The translations under genes and the position numbers were made by a program. Shown piece by piece: positions 8,235-14,776 of a stretch of 16,316 nucleotides of DNA. The notes beneath the pieces are model-generated. The model was given only the letters and a program-made list of their open reading frames with translations. It ran no database searches and was not told where the DNA came from. Every line of letters begins with the position of its first letter. Positions within the stretch are counted from its first letter, which is position 1. Source of the stretch: Rhodanobacteraceae bacterium (GTDB lineage: Bacteria > Pseudomonadota > Gammaproteobacteria > Xanthomonadales > SZUA-5). The stretch covers positions 1 to 16,316 of the forward strand of contig JADKFD010000042.1 of the NCBI GenBank assembly GCA_016717705.1, given 5' to 3'.

Positions 8235-8420
8235 ACGGTTCCGTGCAGGAGCGACGCACACGCCTCTTCGCAAAATGCAACGTAAGCCGTTGATTCGTAG
8301 GTCATGTGCCAAGGGCGATACCTGACAATAAGGCGGCGACCATCAGGTAGCCCTGGGCAACATGACCGCCTCCATGCGCTTGCTGCGCGAATAAGCGCAC
8401 CGCCAGGGGCGACCCGATCC
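8235..8420. other. Convergent intergenic region, hairpins only
   Basis: No credible gene is seen in these 186 bp between the possible small protein (plus strand) and the end of the DUF4345 gene (minus strand). The region holds a large inverted repeat (8300-8367) and a 7-bp hairpin (TGCGCTT 8375-8381 with AAGCGCA 8393-8399) 21 bp beyond the DUF4345 stop. Neither has a T-tract. Confidence 0.55.
8300..8367. repeat. Large inverted repeat in convergent intergenic region
   Basis: The arm 8300-8325 (GGTCATGTGCC, AAGGGC, GATACCTGA) pairs with 8343-8367 (TCAGGTA, GCCCTGGGCAACATGACC) across a 17-nt loop. The outer GGTCATGT and inner TACCTGA blocks are exact; a few mismatches and bulges lie between. 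It could act as a bidirectional terminator or be a REP-like element. The arms do not resemble the other palindromes in the window. Confidence 0.65.
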
Positions 8421-8807
8421 CTACATGGGGCGACTGTTGCGCCGCAGCGCATACCAGAACAACAGCGCCAGACTGGTCTCGACGCCAAGTGCACCCCACA
8501 GGAAACCACCACCGCTGCCGTCGATCAGCATGCCCAGCGCTCTAGCCGCAGCCACCGAGCCATAGCTGACGCAACCCAGCACCAGTCCTGCACGCTGGTA
8601 CTGCACCTTGCGGCAGGCCGCCAGCAACAGCGCGCCCAGGCCCAGCTCGAGGCCGCCGTAGAAAGCGCGGATTTCGGTGGTCGGCACGCCGTCGGGCAGA
8701 ACCAGCCCGAGATTGGCCATCGCTGTCTGCGGCGCCACCAGCATCAGCGCGCCGAAGCCGAGGAAGCCCAGGCCCCCAATCGCCAACGCCAAGCTATCGA
8801 TGCGCAT
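8421..8807 (-). CDS. DUF4345 family membrane protein
   Basis: A 128-residue integral membrane protein of unknown function. Four hydrophobic segments are visible: LALAIGGLGFLGFGALMLVAP, an EIRAFYGGLELGLGALLLAA helix, AGLVLGCVSYGSVAAARALGML and FLWGALGVETSLALLFWYAL. The Y-G-G-L-E-L-G stretch in the second segment and E in GVETSLA are typical of DUF4345 proteins. The ATG at 8807 has a good AAGGGAG about 6 nt upstream. The gene is intact and follows the GNAT gene by 59 bp on the same strand, so the two may be co-transcribed. No substrate or pathway can be read from the sequence. Confidence 0.82.
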   Translation of the reverse strand: MRIDSLALAIGGLGFLGFGALMLVAPQTAMANLGLVLPDGVPTTEIRAFYGGLELGLGALLLAACRKVQYQRAGLVLGCVSYGSVAAARALGMLIDGSGGGFLWGALGVETSLALLFWYALRRNSRPM

Positions 8808-8866
8808 GCTGGTCTCCCTTTTCTTGCCCAGCGCCTAGATTAACCTCCGCAGTGTGCACTGACGAT

Positions 8867-9433
8867 CTACGGCCGCGCCAACCGCTCGCGCCGTCGCCGT
8901 CGCGGCAGCAGCGACTTGCTCAGGCGCCAGGCGTCGGCGCCGTCTTCGTAGTAGCCCAGGCGTTCGCCGAAACGGCGATAGCCGCGGCGTTCGTAGAGCG
9001 CAAGCGCGCCGGCATTGTCCTTGCGGACTTCCAGTCGCACCTCGGACAGTCCGTAGGTGCGCGCGATCGTTTCCAGGCGCTGCAGCAAGCGATCACCCAC
9101 GCCCTGTCCGCGCGCGGCTGTCGCCACGGCAATCGAATAGACCCGCGCTACCTGGCTGCCGCGACGATGAAACAGCAGCGCATAACCGAGCACGCCATCG
9201 GCACTGGCGGCCACGATCAGATCACTGCTCGGTGCGCCAAGATGATGGCGGAACTGACGCAAGGTCATGCGGTCGCCTGCGAATACGGCCTGTTCCAACT
9301 CGACGAGCGCACCAAGATCGCGCGTCGCCGCGCGCCGCAGACGCGCACTGCGCGGGCGTGCAGCCGCCTGCGGCGCGGTTGCCGGCAATCGCCCGCGAAT
9401 CGCCACACGGCGGCTGAATCGACCCTCGCTCAT
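8867..9433 (-). CDS. GNAT family N-acetyltransferase
   Basis: A 188-residue GNAT-fold acyltransferase that should use an acyl-CoA, usually acetyl-CoA, to modify an amine. Visible: RRATRDLGALVELEQAVFAGDRMTLRQFRHHL at the N-terminal strand-helix, VYSIAVATAARGQGVGDRLLQRL as motif A with the Q/RxxGxG/A CoA loop, and RLEVRKDNAGALALYERRGYRRFGER as the C-terminal motif. The ending YYEDGADAWRLSKSL resembles proteins encoded beside RLAN/RimK ATP-grasp ligases, and such a ligase gene lies divergently here, 162 bp away. In relatives I recall, this GNAT domain is fused to a peptidase C39-like domain, which is missing here: the stop comes soon after the GNAT fold and DUF4345 follows. The ATG at 9433 has only a weak ribosome-binding site. 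The substrate is unknown. Confidence 0.87.
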   Translation of the reverse strand: MSEGRFSRRVAIRGRLPATAPQAAARPRSARLRRAATRDLGALVELEQAVFAGDRMTLRQFRHHLGAPSSDLIVAASADGVLGYALLFHRRGSQVARVYSIAVATAARGQGVGDRLLQRLETIARTYGLSEVRLEVRKDNAGALALYERRGYRRFGERLGYYEDGADAWRLSKSLLPRRRRRERLARP

Positions 9434-9595
9434 CCCATGTCATCGCTTGTCTGCCCTGTGCAAGACTATGCACCGAGCGCAGCCCGGATTGGCAGATCGG
9501 GCGCCCCACCGCGACGGCCGGTCGCCGTTGCCCCCGATCTCGCGTCGACGCCGGCAGCCCCCAGCTGCAGCGCTCGTGAGTGTGTGCAGGACACC
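9434..9595. promoter_or_regulatory. Divergent promoter region, GNAT / ATP-grasp ligase
   Basis: This 162-bp gap separates divergent genes and must hold promoters for at least the ligase if both are expressed. I could not pick convincing -35/-10 pairs by eye. GCAGGA just before ATG 9596 can serve as the ligase ribosome-binding site. Confidence 0.4.
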
Positions 9596-11081
9596 ATGAG
9601 TCGTCTGGTCATCGTTGTCGAAAAGGCCTCCGACTGGGGCAGCTATTACCCATCCGACAATGTGGTCACAGCGATGGACTACTTGAAGGAGCCGATCCGC
9701 TCCGACGAGGAGCGCACGCAGGTCATCAACCTCTGCCGCAGCTACAAGTACCTCGGCGCCGGCTACTACGTTTCGCTGCTGGCCGAAGCGCGCGGTCACA
9801 AGGTGATCCCGTCGGTACGCACGATCAACGATCTGCGCCGGCGCTCGCTGTACGGCCTGGACATCGAGGATCTCAACCAGAAGCTGACGCGCTTTCTGCC
9901 GCAGGGCGGCCGCGACACCACCGATTTCGGCGTCCTGGTGTATTTCGGCGAGACCGGTTACGAGCCGCTCAAGGATATGGCCCGGCAGGTCTTCGAAGCC
10001 TTCCCTGCCCGATTCTGCGCATCGAGTTCAAGCGCGACCGCAGAATGGCAGATCGACGCGATCAAGCCGTCCGGCCTACACACGCTGACCGACTCACGGG
10101 AAGACGGCTTCGCCGCCGCGCTCGACCGTTTCAGCAAGAAGCTGTGGCGCGGCCGGCGCACGCGCAAGAAGTTCCGCTACGACATCGCCATGCTGCAGGA
10201 TCCGGGCGAGCAGTGGCCGCCGTCGAACAAGAAAGCGCTCAAGGCCTTCATCGCCGCCGGCACGGATCTGGGCATCGAGGTCGATCCGATCACGCGCAAC
10301 GACTACTCGCGCCTGGCCGAGTACGACGCGCTGTTCATTCGCGAGACCACGTCGATCGACCACCACACCTACCGCTTCGCCAACAAGGCGGAGAAGGAAG
10401 ACATGGTGGTCATCGACGACCCGACCTCGATCCTGCGCTGTACCAACAAGATCTATCTGTCGGATCTGCTGAAAAGCCGCAAGCTGCCCACCCCGCGCAC
10501 CGAGATCCTCTATCGCGACGAGGCGAAGAAGATCGGCGAACTCGGCGAACTCGGCTTCCCGCTGGTGCTCAAGGTACCCGACGGCTCGTTCTCGCGCGGC
10601 GTGGTCAGGGTCACCGATGCCGAATCGCTCAAGCGCGCCGCCGATGAGCTGTTCGGCCAGACCGCGCTGGTGCTGGCACAGGAGTACCTGCCCACCGATT
10701 TTGACTGGCGCATCGGCATCCTGAATCGGGAGCCCTTGTACGCCTGTCAGTACTTCATGTCGCGTGGCCATTGGCAGATCTACAACCATGCGGCCAAGGG
10801 CGAAGCGCAAGCAGCGGCCGATTTCAAGACCCTTCCCGATCCGCGAAGTCCCCAACGAGGTCATCAAGCTGGCGCTGCGCGCAACGCAGCAGATCGGCGA
10901 AGGCCTCTACGGCGTCGACCTCAAGCAGATCGGCGACAAGGTCTACGTGATCGAGGTCAACGACAACCCCAACATCGACTGGGGCATCGAGGACGCCTAT
11001 CTGGGCGAAGACCTGTACCGGCGGGTGATGGACGAATTCCTGCGCCGCCTGGAGCGCAAGCGGCTGGGGGTTGCGGATTGA
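9596..11081 (+). CDS. RLAN-RimK family ATP-grasp ligase, three indels
   Basis: ATP-dependent carboxylate-amine ligase of the RimK superfamily, about 494 residues when corrected. The first 150 or so residues (MSRLVIVVEKASDW; SYKYLGAGYYVSLLAEARGH) fit the RLAN domain, followed by a linker with YDIAMLQDPGEQWPPSNKKA. The ATP-grasp core shows YDALFIRETT, DDPTSILRCTNKIYL, GFPLVLKVPDGSFSRGV, LAQEYLPTDFDWRIGIL and the metal-binding EVNDNPNIDWGIED. One base is missing near 10008 and one extra near 10042, so 10010-10042 is misread; corrected it reads PILRIEFKRD. An extra C in 10830-10832 shifts the end; the stop is TGA 11079-11081, not the stop of the uncorrected frame at 11263. RimK itself adds glutamate to ribosomal protein S6; RLAN proteins are thought to act on other peptides. 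The target here is unknown. Confidence 0.9.
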
Positions 11082-11085
11082 ACGA

Positions 11086-11158
11086 GGCATCGCGCGCAAG
11101 CGCGCTCCTACAAATTCTCCGCATGTCTGCGCAAGAATTTGCTAGGGCGCGCTTGCGC
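11086..11158. repeat. REP-like palindromic element downstream of ATP-grasp gene
   Basis: Starting 5 bp after the ligase stop, GGCATCGCGCGCAAG runs into GCGCTCCTACA. The arm 11094-11117 pairs with 11135-11158 (24 nt each, 17-nt loop): GCGCAAGCGCGC is exact and the ends CAAATTC/GAATTTG also match, with two single-base bulges between. The core resembles the REP elements of Pseudomonas and Xanthomonadales. It lies between convergent genes (ligase and yajD) and may also stop transcription. Confidence 0.72.
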
Positions 11159-11176
11159 CGCGGCCGCTCTGCAACT

Positions 11177-11544
11177 TCACTTCTTCAGCAAACCCGCCAG
11201 CGCCGCAAACGGATTCTGCGACGGCCGCTGCCAGCCGCGCCCTCCCCGGTCAGGCTGCCGTAGCCGTGGTCGAGCAGGCGCGAGTGCTCGTTGTCGTGGC
11301 AATACACGCAGAGCAGCTCCCAATTGCTGCCATCGGCGGGATTGCAGTCGTGGTCGTGGTTGCGGTGATGCACCGTCAGTTCGATCAGGTTCACCCGCGT
11401 AAACTCGCGCGCGCAGCGCCCGCAAATCCACGGGTACATCTTCAGCGCCTGCTCGCGATAGCCATGTCCGCGCGCCTCGGCAGCCTTGCGGCTCTGGGCG
11501 ACGATCTGGTCGAGCTTGGCGTTGTTGGGGGGCTTGTGGGACAT
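11177..11544 (-). CDS. yajD: YajD-like HNH nuclease family protein, one indel near the C-terminus
   Basis: A small HNH-fold protein close to E. coli YajD, whose role is poorly known; the fold suggests metal-dependent DNA binding or nicking. Corrected length is about 122 residues. Motifs: GYREQALKMYPWICGRC with the first CxxC; LTVHHRNHDHDCNPADGSNWELLCVYCHDNEH containing the HH catalytic pair, the asparagine and the second CxxC; and a C-terminal NPFAALAGLLKK like YajD's NPFADLKAML. One G is missing in the run at 11244-11247; uncorrected, the frame ends at 11185 with an arginine-rich tail. The start at ATG 11544 (MSHKPPNNAKLDQIVAQSRKAAE) is preferred because relatives begin this way; ATG 11577 is also in frame. 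Neither has a strong ribosome-binding site. The gene is flanked by REP-like palindromes on both sides. Confidence 0.88.
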
Positions 11545-11580
11545 GGGAAGGGTATGGGACGGATGTGATGACACCATTGT

Positions 11581-11606
11581 AGGTCACGTTGCTCGCGAAG
11601 CGGCTA
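11581..11606. repeat. Repeat AGGTCACGTTGCTCGCG, copy 1
   Basis: AGGTCACGTTGCTCGCG (11581-11597) plus a further AGC and GCTA match a second copy at 14696-14721; 24 of 26 positions agree. It lies upstream of yajD. The right arm that makes the second copy a strong hairpin is missing here. Confidence 0.6.
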
Positions 11607-11645
11607 GCCCGACGACGCAGCCTCTGGTTGGAAATCAAGCCCGAC

Positions 11646-11727
11646 GGCATCGCGCGCAAGTCGCGCTCCTCCAACTTCGTGGGAGATCCCCCCAGGAACT
11701 GTAGAAGCGCGCTCGCGCCGGCGATGC
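11646..11727. repeat. Inverted pair of REP-like elements
   Basis: 11646-11674 (GGCATCGCGCGCAAG, then TCGCGCTCCTCCAA) is a direct relative of the element at 11086. 11699-11727 (CTGTAGAAGCGCGCTCGCG, then CCGGCGATGC) is a relative in opposite orientation. Together they form a head-to-head pair with 24 nt between, like a BIME. The pair lies between the likely end of the ABC transporter gene (11746) and the start of yajD. Confidence 0.7.
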
Positions 11728-11745
11728 TGATTCCAGGCAAGCCCG

Positions 11746-13519
11746 TTACACCCCGCCTCCACTTCCGCCTGCTGCAGCGCCCACAACTTTGCATAGACGC
11801 CATCCAGCGCCAGCAATTCCTCATGGTGGCCGCGTTCGACCACGCGGCCGGCGTCCATCACCAGGATCTGGTCGGCGTTGATCACGGTAGACAAGCGATG
11901 CGCGATCACCAGCGTGGTGCGGTTCCTGGCGATGGCATCCAGCTGCGCTTGAATCTCGCGCTCGGTGGCGGTGTCGAGCGCGCTGGTGGCTTCGTCGAAC
12001 AGCAGAATTGGCGGGTTCTTCAGGATGGTGCGGGCGATGGCGACGCGCTGCTTCTCGCCGCCCGAGAGCTTCAGCCCGCGCTCGCCGACCACGGTGTCGT
12101 AGCCATCCGGCAGGCGCTCGATGAACTCGTGGATCTGCGCCGCGCGCGCAGCGGCGAAGATCTCGTCGCGACTGGCCTCCGGCCGACCGTAGGCGATGTT
12201 CGAGTACAGCGTGTCGTTGAACAGCACGGTGTCCTGCGGCACGATGCCGATGGCATGGCGCAGCGAATCCTGGGTCACGTTGCGCAGATCCTGGCCGTCG
12301 ATCTCGATGGCGCCGCCGCCGACGTCGTAAAAGCGGTACAGCAAGCGCGCCAGCGTGCTCTTGCCGGCGCCGCTGGCGCCGACCACGGCGATCGTGTGCC
12401 CGGCCGGCACCTCGAAGCTGACATCGAACAGGATCGGCCGGCGCGAGTCGTAGGCAAAGCCGACCTGATTGAAGCGCACGGCGCCGCCTCCGAGCGCAAG
12501 GCCGGCGCCTGATCGCGATCCTCGATCTCGCGCTTCTCGCCGAGCAACTCGAACATGCGCCCCATGTCGGTCAGCGCCTGCTTGATGTCGCGATACATCA
12601 TGCCGAGGATGTTCAGCGGCAGGAACAACTGGATCAGCAGGGTGGTGATCAGCACCAGGTCGCCGACCGTCATGTGCCCTGCGGCGACTTCGCTGGCGGC
12701 CAGCCACATCAGCACCGTGAGCCCGCTGGCGATGACGATGGCCTGCGCCGCATTCAGCACCCCGAGCGCGAACCAGCTCTTCTCGGCGGCGGCCTGCCAG
12801 CGACCGAGTTGCTCGTCGTAGCGCCGCGCCTCGTGCTCCTCGTTGGCGAAATACTTGACCGTCTCGTAGTTGAGCAGGCTGTCGACCGCGCGTGCCGCGG
12901 CCTCGTTGTCGGCTTCGTTCATGCGCCGGTAGTAGCGCGTGCGCCACTCGGTGATGGCGATGGTCACCACCACGTAGGTCGCCAGCGTGACCAGCGTCGC
13001 CACCGCAAACTTGTTCGGATAGGCCCAGACCAGGAAGCTCGTCGCAATGGTGATTTCGAACAGCGTCGGCGCGATGGTGATCACGCAGTAGTAGAGGAAG
13101 TCCTCGATGGCCCCGGTACCGCGCTCGATGATCCGCGCCAGCCCGCCGGTGCGCCGTTCCAGGTGGAAGCGCAGGCCGAGTTGGTGGATGTGGCGGAAAC
13201 TGTCCAGCGCCGCCTTGCGCTTGGCGCCGATCTGCACACGCGCGAACAGGATGGTGCGCAGTTCGCTGGCGATCGCCGCCGACAGGCGCAGCCCGCCATA
13301 GCCGGCCAGCAGCAGCACGGGAATCGCCAGCGCCTGCCCGGTCGGCGCCAGCGCATCGATGATCGCCTTGAAGCTGATCGGCACGCCGAGGTTGGCCAGC
13401 TTGGCCAGCGCCAGCAGGCAGAGCACCAGCGCGATGCGCCAGCGGTGCTGGGCGACGTAGGGCTTGAGTTCGGCGAATACCCGGCGGGCGGTGGCGCGGG
13501 ACTGAATGGGTTCGGGCAT
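11746..13519 (-). CDS. Atm1-type ABC exporter (permease-ATPase fusion), two indels
   Basis: Half-transporter with fused membrane and ATPase domains, about 591 residues when corrected; it would act as an inner-membrane homodimer. The membrane domain (about residues 1-320) shows Atm1/ABCB7 marks: RRTGGLARIIERGTGAIEDFL, TIAPTLFEI and NYETVKYFANEEHEARRYDE. Atm1 relatives export glutathione-linked metal or sulfur compounds, which suggests but does not prove that role. The ATPase domain has Walker A GASGAGKST, Q-loop PQDTVLFNDTLYSNIAYG, signature LSGGEKQRVAIAR, Walker B ILLFDEATSALD and H-loop IAHRLSTV. One base is missing near 12494, at the linker (ALRLGGGAVRF when corrected). A second missing G near 11750 hides the likely stop at 11746-11748 after VEAGV; uncorrected, the frame runs to 11604 through REP sequence. 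The start at ATG 13519 lacks a clear Shine-Dalgarno. Confidence 0.9.
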
Positions 13520-13708
13520 TTCGCGTAACCGCGCCTTGGGGGACAGTCCAGATGTGGGTGCGGTGACGCCAGACGATCAAGGGGCACGGGTCCGGCAAAG
13601 GACACAAGGAGCCGGGATTCGATCGCGGTCCGATGCGCAGCATCCGCTAGGCGGGCTAGCGCCCTGCCTTGCGCAGTGCTCTTCCGCCGCGCCCACCCCG
13701 CTCGTGGG

Positions 13709-14650
13709 TCAGCCCCGCTCTGGGCGCTGCCGCCGCGACCCCAGCAAACTCACCGCAGCCGAACCGCACACCACTGCAATGGCCCCGATCCAGCCGAGGC
13801 TGCCGATGCGCTCGGGCGCGATCAGGCCGGGCATGAAGGCGGCGAAGGCGCTGACGGTGGCGACCGTCAGCAGCGGCGTCAGCGCCAGGATCGCGCTGAC
13901 GCGCGAGGCTTCCCAGTGCGCCAGTGCTTCGGCGAAGGCGCCGTAAGCACCGATGGTGTTGACCGCGCAATACAGCACCGCGAGCCAATGCTTGCCATCG
14001 AGTTCAAGCAAGCCTGCGGGACTGGCCAGCGGCAGCAGCAACAGCGCCGCGGCGGCATAGATGATCCACAACACCGCCTGCGAATCGAGCCGTCGCAGCA
14101 ACTGCTTCTGCACCAGCGCGTATACCGCCCAGGTGGCGGCAGCGCCGACGATCAACGCACCACCGAAGGCATAGCTCGACGGCGCGGCGGCACGCGCCTG
14201 CTGCTCGACGAAGAACAGCCCCAAGCCGACGGCGACCGCGACATAGCCGGTCATCTGCGCCCCGTTCAGGCGCTCCTTGAACACGATGACGCCGCCGGCG
14301 GCCATCAGCAGCGGCGCCAGCTGGATCAACAACTGCGCATTCGCCGGCGTGGTGTACTTGAGCCCGAGCAGGTAGCCGATGTAGTTGCCGACCAGTCCGA
14401 TCGCCGCGATCGCCAGCATCGCCCAGGTGCGCGCCGGTAGCCCGGCAAACTGACGGAACTGACCGCGCCAGGCCATGAAGGCGCCCAGCGCCAGCGTGGC
14501 GAACACGAAGCGGAACCAGGTCAGCGTCCACGGATCGACCACTTCCAGCGACACCTTCAGCGCCACCGGCAAGGTCGCCCAGAACAGCGCGGTGGCGATC
14601 GCCAGCGCCAGGCCGAGGCGCCAGCGGCCGGATACCTGGTGCAGGGTCAC
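13709..14650 (-). CDS. EamA family (DMT superfamily) transporter
   Basis: A 313-residue, ten-helix inner-membrane transporter with two EamA repeats. The first repeat begins ALAIATALFWATLPVALKVSLEVVDPWTLTWFRFVFATLALG and ends at KERLNGAQMTGYVAVAVGLGLFF; the second begins FGGALIVGAAATWAVYALVQKQLL and ends at APERIGSLGWIGAIAVVCGSAAV. The FKERL and APERI ends of the two repeats are family marks. Members usually export amino acids or other small metabolites; the substrate cannot be told here. The gene is intact and starts with GTG at 14650. It shares strand with the ABC gene, 189 bp downstream, and with the M28 gene upstream. The start codon lies inside a GGTCACGTGG word that recurs at 14736. Confidence 0.9.
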   Translation of the reverse strand: MTLHQVSGRWRLGLALAIATALFWATLPVALKVSLEVVDPWTLTWFRFVFATLALGAFMAWRGQFRQFAGLPARTWAMLAIAAIGLVGNYIGYLLGLKYTTPANAQLLIQLAPLLMAAGGVIVFKERLNGAQMTGYVAVAVGLGLFFVEQQARAAAPSSYAFGGALIVGAAATWAVYALVQKQLLRRLDSQAVLWIIYAAAALLLLPLASPAGLLELDGKHWLAVLYCAVNTIGAYGAFAEALAHWEASRVSAILALTPLLTVATVSAFAAFMPGLIAPERIGSLGWIGAIAVVCGSAAVSLLGSRRQRPERG

Positions 14651-14745
14651 GTGGGGTGCGCCTGCCGGCCGGCAGCGGGTGAAGCCGCATTGCGGAGGTC
14701 ACGTTGCTCGCGTAGCAGCTACGTGACTCTTAGCCGGTCACGTGG
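14645..14745. repeat. Cluster of GTCACGT words with a hairpin
   Basis: GGTCACGTGG occurs at 14645-14654 and 14736-14745. Between them GTCACGT (14698-14704) and ACGTGAC (14721-14727) form a 7-bp stem, extended by TGCT/AGCA around a CGCGT loop, with a GCT bulge. The stretch 14696-14721 is the second copy of the repeat at 11581. The cluster covers most of the gap between the M28 and EamA genes. It could be an operator array for EamA or part of a dispersed repeat. Confidence 0.6.
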
Positions 14746-14776
14746 CCAACGCGTCCCGTTGACGCCCGCGCAGGCT

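Noticed and set aside
8302..8499. 65-residue minus-strand frame ending HVAQGYLMVAALLSGIALGT
   Set aside because: The hydrophobic end is simply the translation of the large hairpin, and the rest lies over the DUF4345 gene in another frame.
8852..9595. Upstream extension of the ATP-grasp frame back to 8852
   Set aside because: It overlaps the GNAT gene in antisense and has no family-like sequence; MSRLVIVVEK at 9596 matches the start of RLAN proteins and has a ribosome-binding site.
11082..11263. Continuation of the uncorrected ATP-grasp frame to 11263
   Set aside because: It runs through the REP-like element and antisense to yajD. The other frame gives the conserved EVNDNPN ending and a stop at 11081.
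11177..11544. HNH protein as a homing endonuclease or part of a mobile intron
   Set aside because: It matches YajD along its whole length and there is no intron or split host gene nearby.
11086..11727. CRISPR array
   Set aside because: The repeats are few, inverted relative to each other and unevenly spaced, which fits REP elements and not CRISPR repeats; no cas genes are present.
11604..11745. C-terminal extension of the ABC exporter
   Set aside because: It translates REP-like sequence and is absent from the family. One missing G near 11750 explains the lost stop at 11746.
13689..13727. Terminator at the end of the EamA gene (GCGCCCA / TGGGCGC)
   Set aside because: The stem is only 7 bp with a long loop containing the stop codon, and no T-tract follows; such stems are common by chance at this GC content.
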